A model generated the notes under the pieces. The model searched no databases and was not told where the DNA came from. It saw nothing but the letters and a program-made list of their open reading frames with translations. Of a stretch of 64,000 bases of DNA, positions 63,991 to 64,000 are shown one piece after another. The DNA is from Mastigamoeba balamuthi (Eukaryota > Evosea > Mastigamoebida > Mastigamoebidae), in assembly GCA_902651635.1 (NCBI GenBank), contig CACRSC010001923.1, positions 713,977 to 777,976 of the forward strand, in the 5' to 3' direction. The position numbers and the translations under genes are program-made. How positions within the stretch are numbered: the first letter of the stretch is position 1; every line of letters begins with the position of its first letter.

Positions 63991-64000
63991 ATTCTGTGCT

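Overview
This is a nuclear genome window from a GC-rich, intron-rich unicellular eukaryote. Genes have strongly GC-biased third positions and many short introns (about 50-400 nt). Donors are mostly GTGCG or GTACG, with a CTGAC-like branch site before the AG acceptor, and about 12 of roughly 65 reconstructed introns are GC-AG. A MOK-type kinase and an IFT27-type GTPase point to a flagellated organism. A flavoredoxin-like flavin reductase and a plant/bacterial-type threonine synthase fit a free-living protist. An archamoeba such as Mastigamoeba is possible, but the sequence alone does not prove it. The telomere-type repeat inside the window is TTAGGG. All exon coordinates are manual reconstructions from reading frames, splice signals and family similarity.

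Layout. 1-0.4 kb: N-terminus of a secreted alpha/beta hydrolase (-). 2.7-8.0 kb: complete ubiquitin-activating enzyme E1 (-), ten exons. 8.2 kb: tRNA-Arg(UCU). 8.8-11 kb: two membrane protein genes (+), one intronless and bacterial-looking, one Mpv17-like. 11.5-17.4 kb: an accessory block of dead elements: a Tc1/mariner copy, a zinc-knuckle gag fossil, an FkbM methyltransferase fragment split by telomeric repeats, and an AT-rich island. 17.9-25.7 kb: rhomboid protease, LDH2/MDH-type oxidoreductase, MOK kinase and an acidic protein (all -). 26-33.8 kb: RRM protein (+), threonine synthase (-), a decayed Cys-rich secreted gene, a trypsin-like protease (-) and TTC1 (+). 34-37.3 kb: a receptor-type cyclic-nucleotide phosphodiesterase (+).

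37.2-46.4 kb: a roughly 3-kb inverted duplication. It carries an intact and a decayed copy of an F-box/LRR-like gene. Two diverged copies of an unrecognised two-membrane-span protein gene lie in the spacer and just beyond the right arm. 46.5-48.9 kb: a dead piggyBac-like remnant and unassigned sequence. 48.9-60.8 kb: a dense core-gene block: dynactin p150 without a CAP-Gly domain, a SIMPL-domain secreted protein, a flavin reductase, IFT27, HGSNAT and DRG1. 60.8-64 kb: a decayed gag-protease retroelement and palindromic tandem repeats.

The core genes act separately (ubiquitin activation, translation-linked GTPase, dynein motor adaptor, intraflagellar transport, lysosomal heparan-type acetylation, cyclic-nucleotide signalling) and do not form a pathway. 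The most unusual content is the inverted duplication with its duplicated orphan membrane protein, the telomere-repeat insertion, and the GC-AG intron load.
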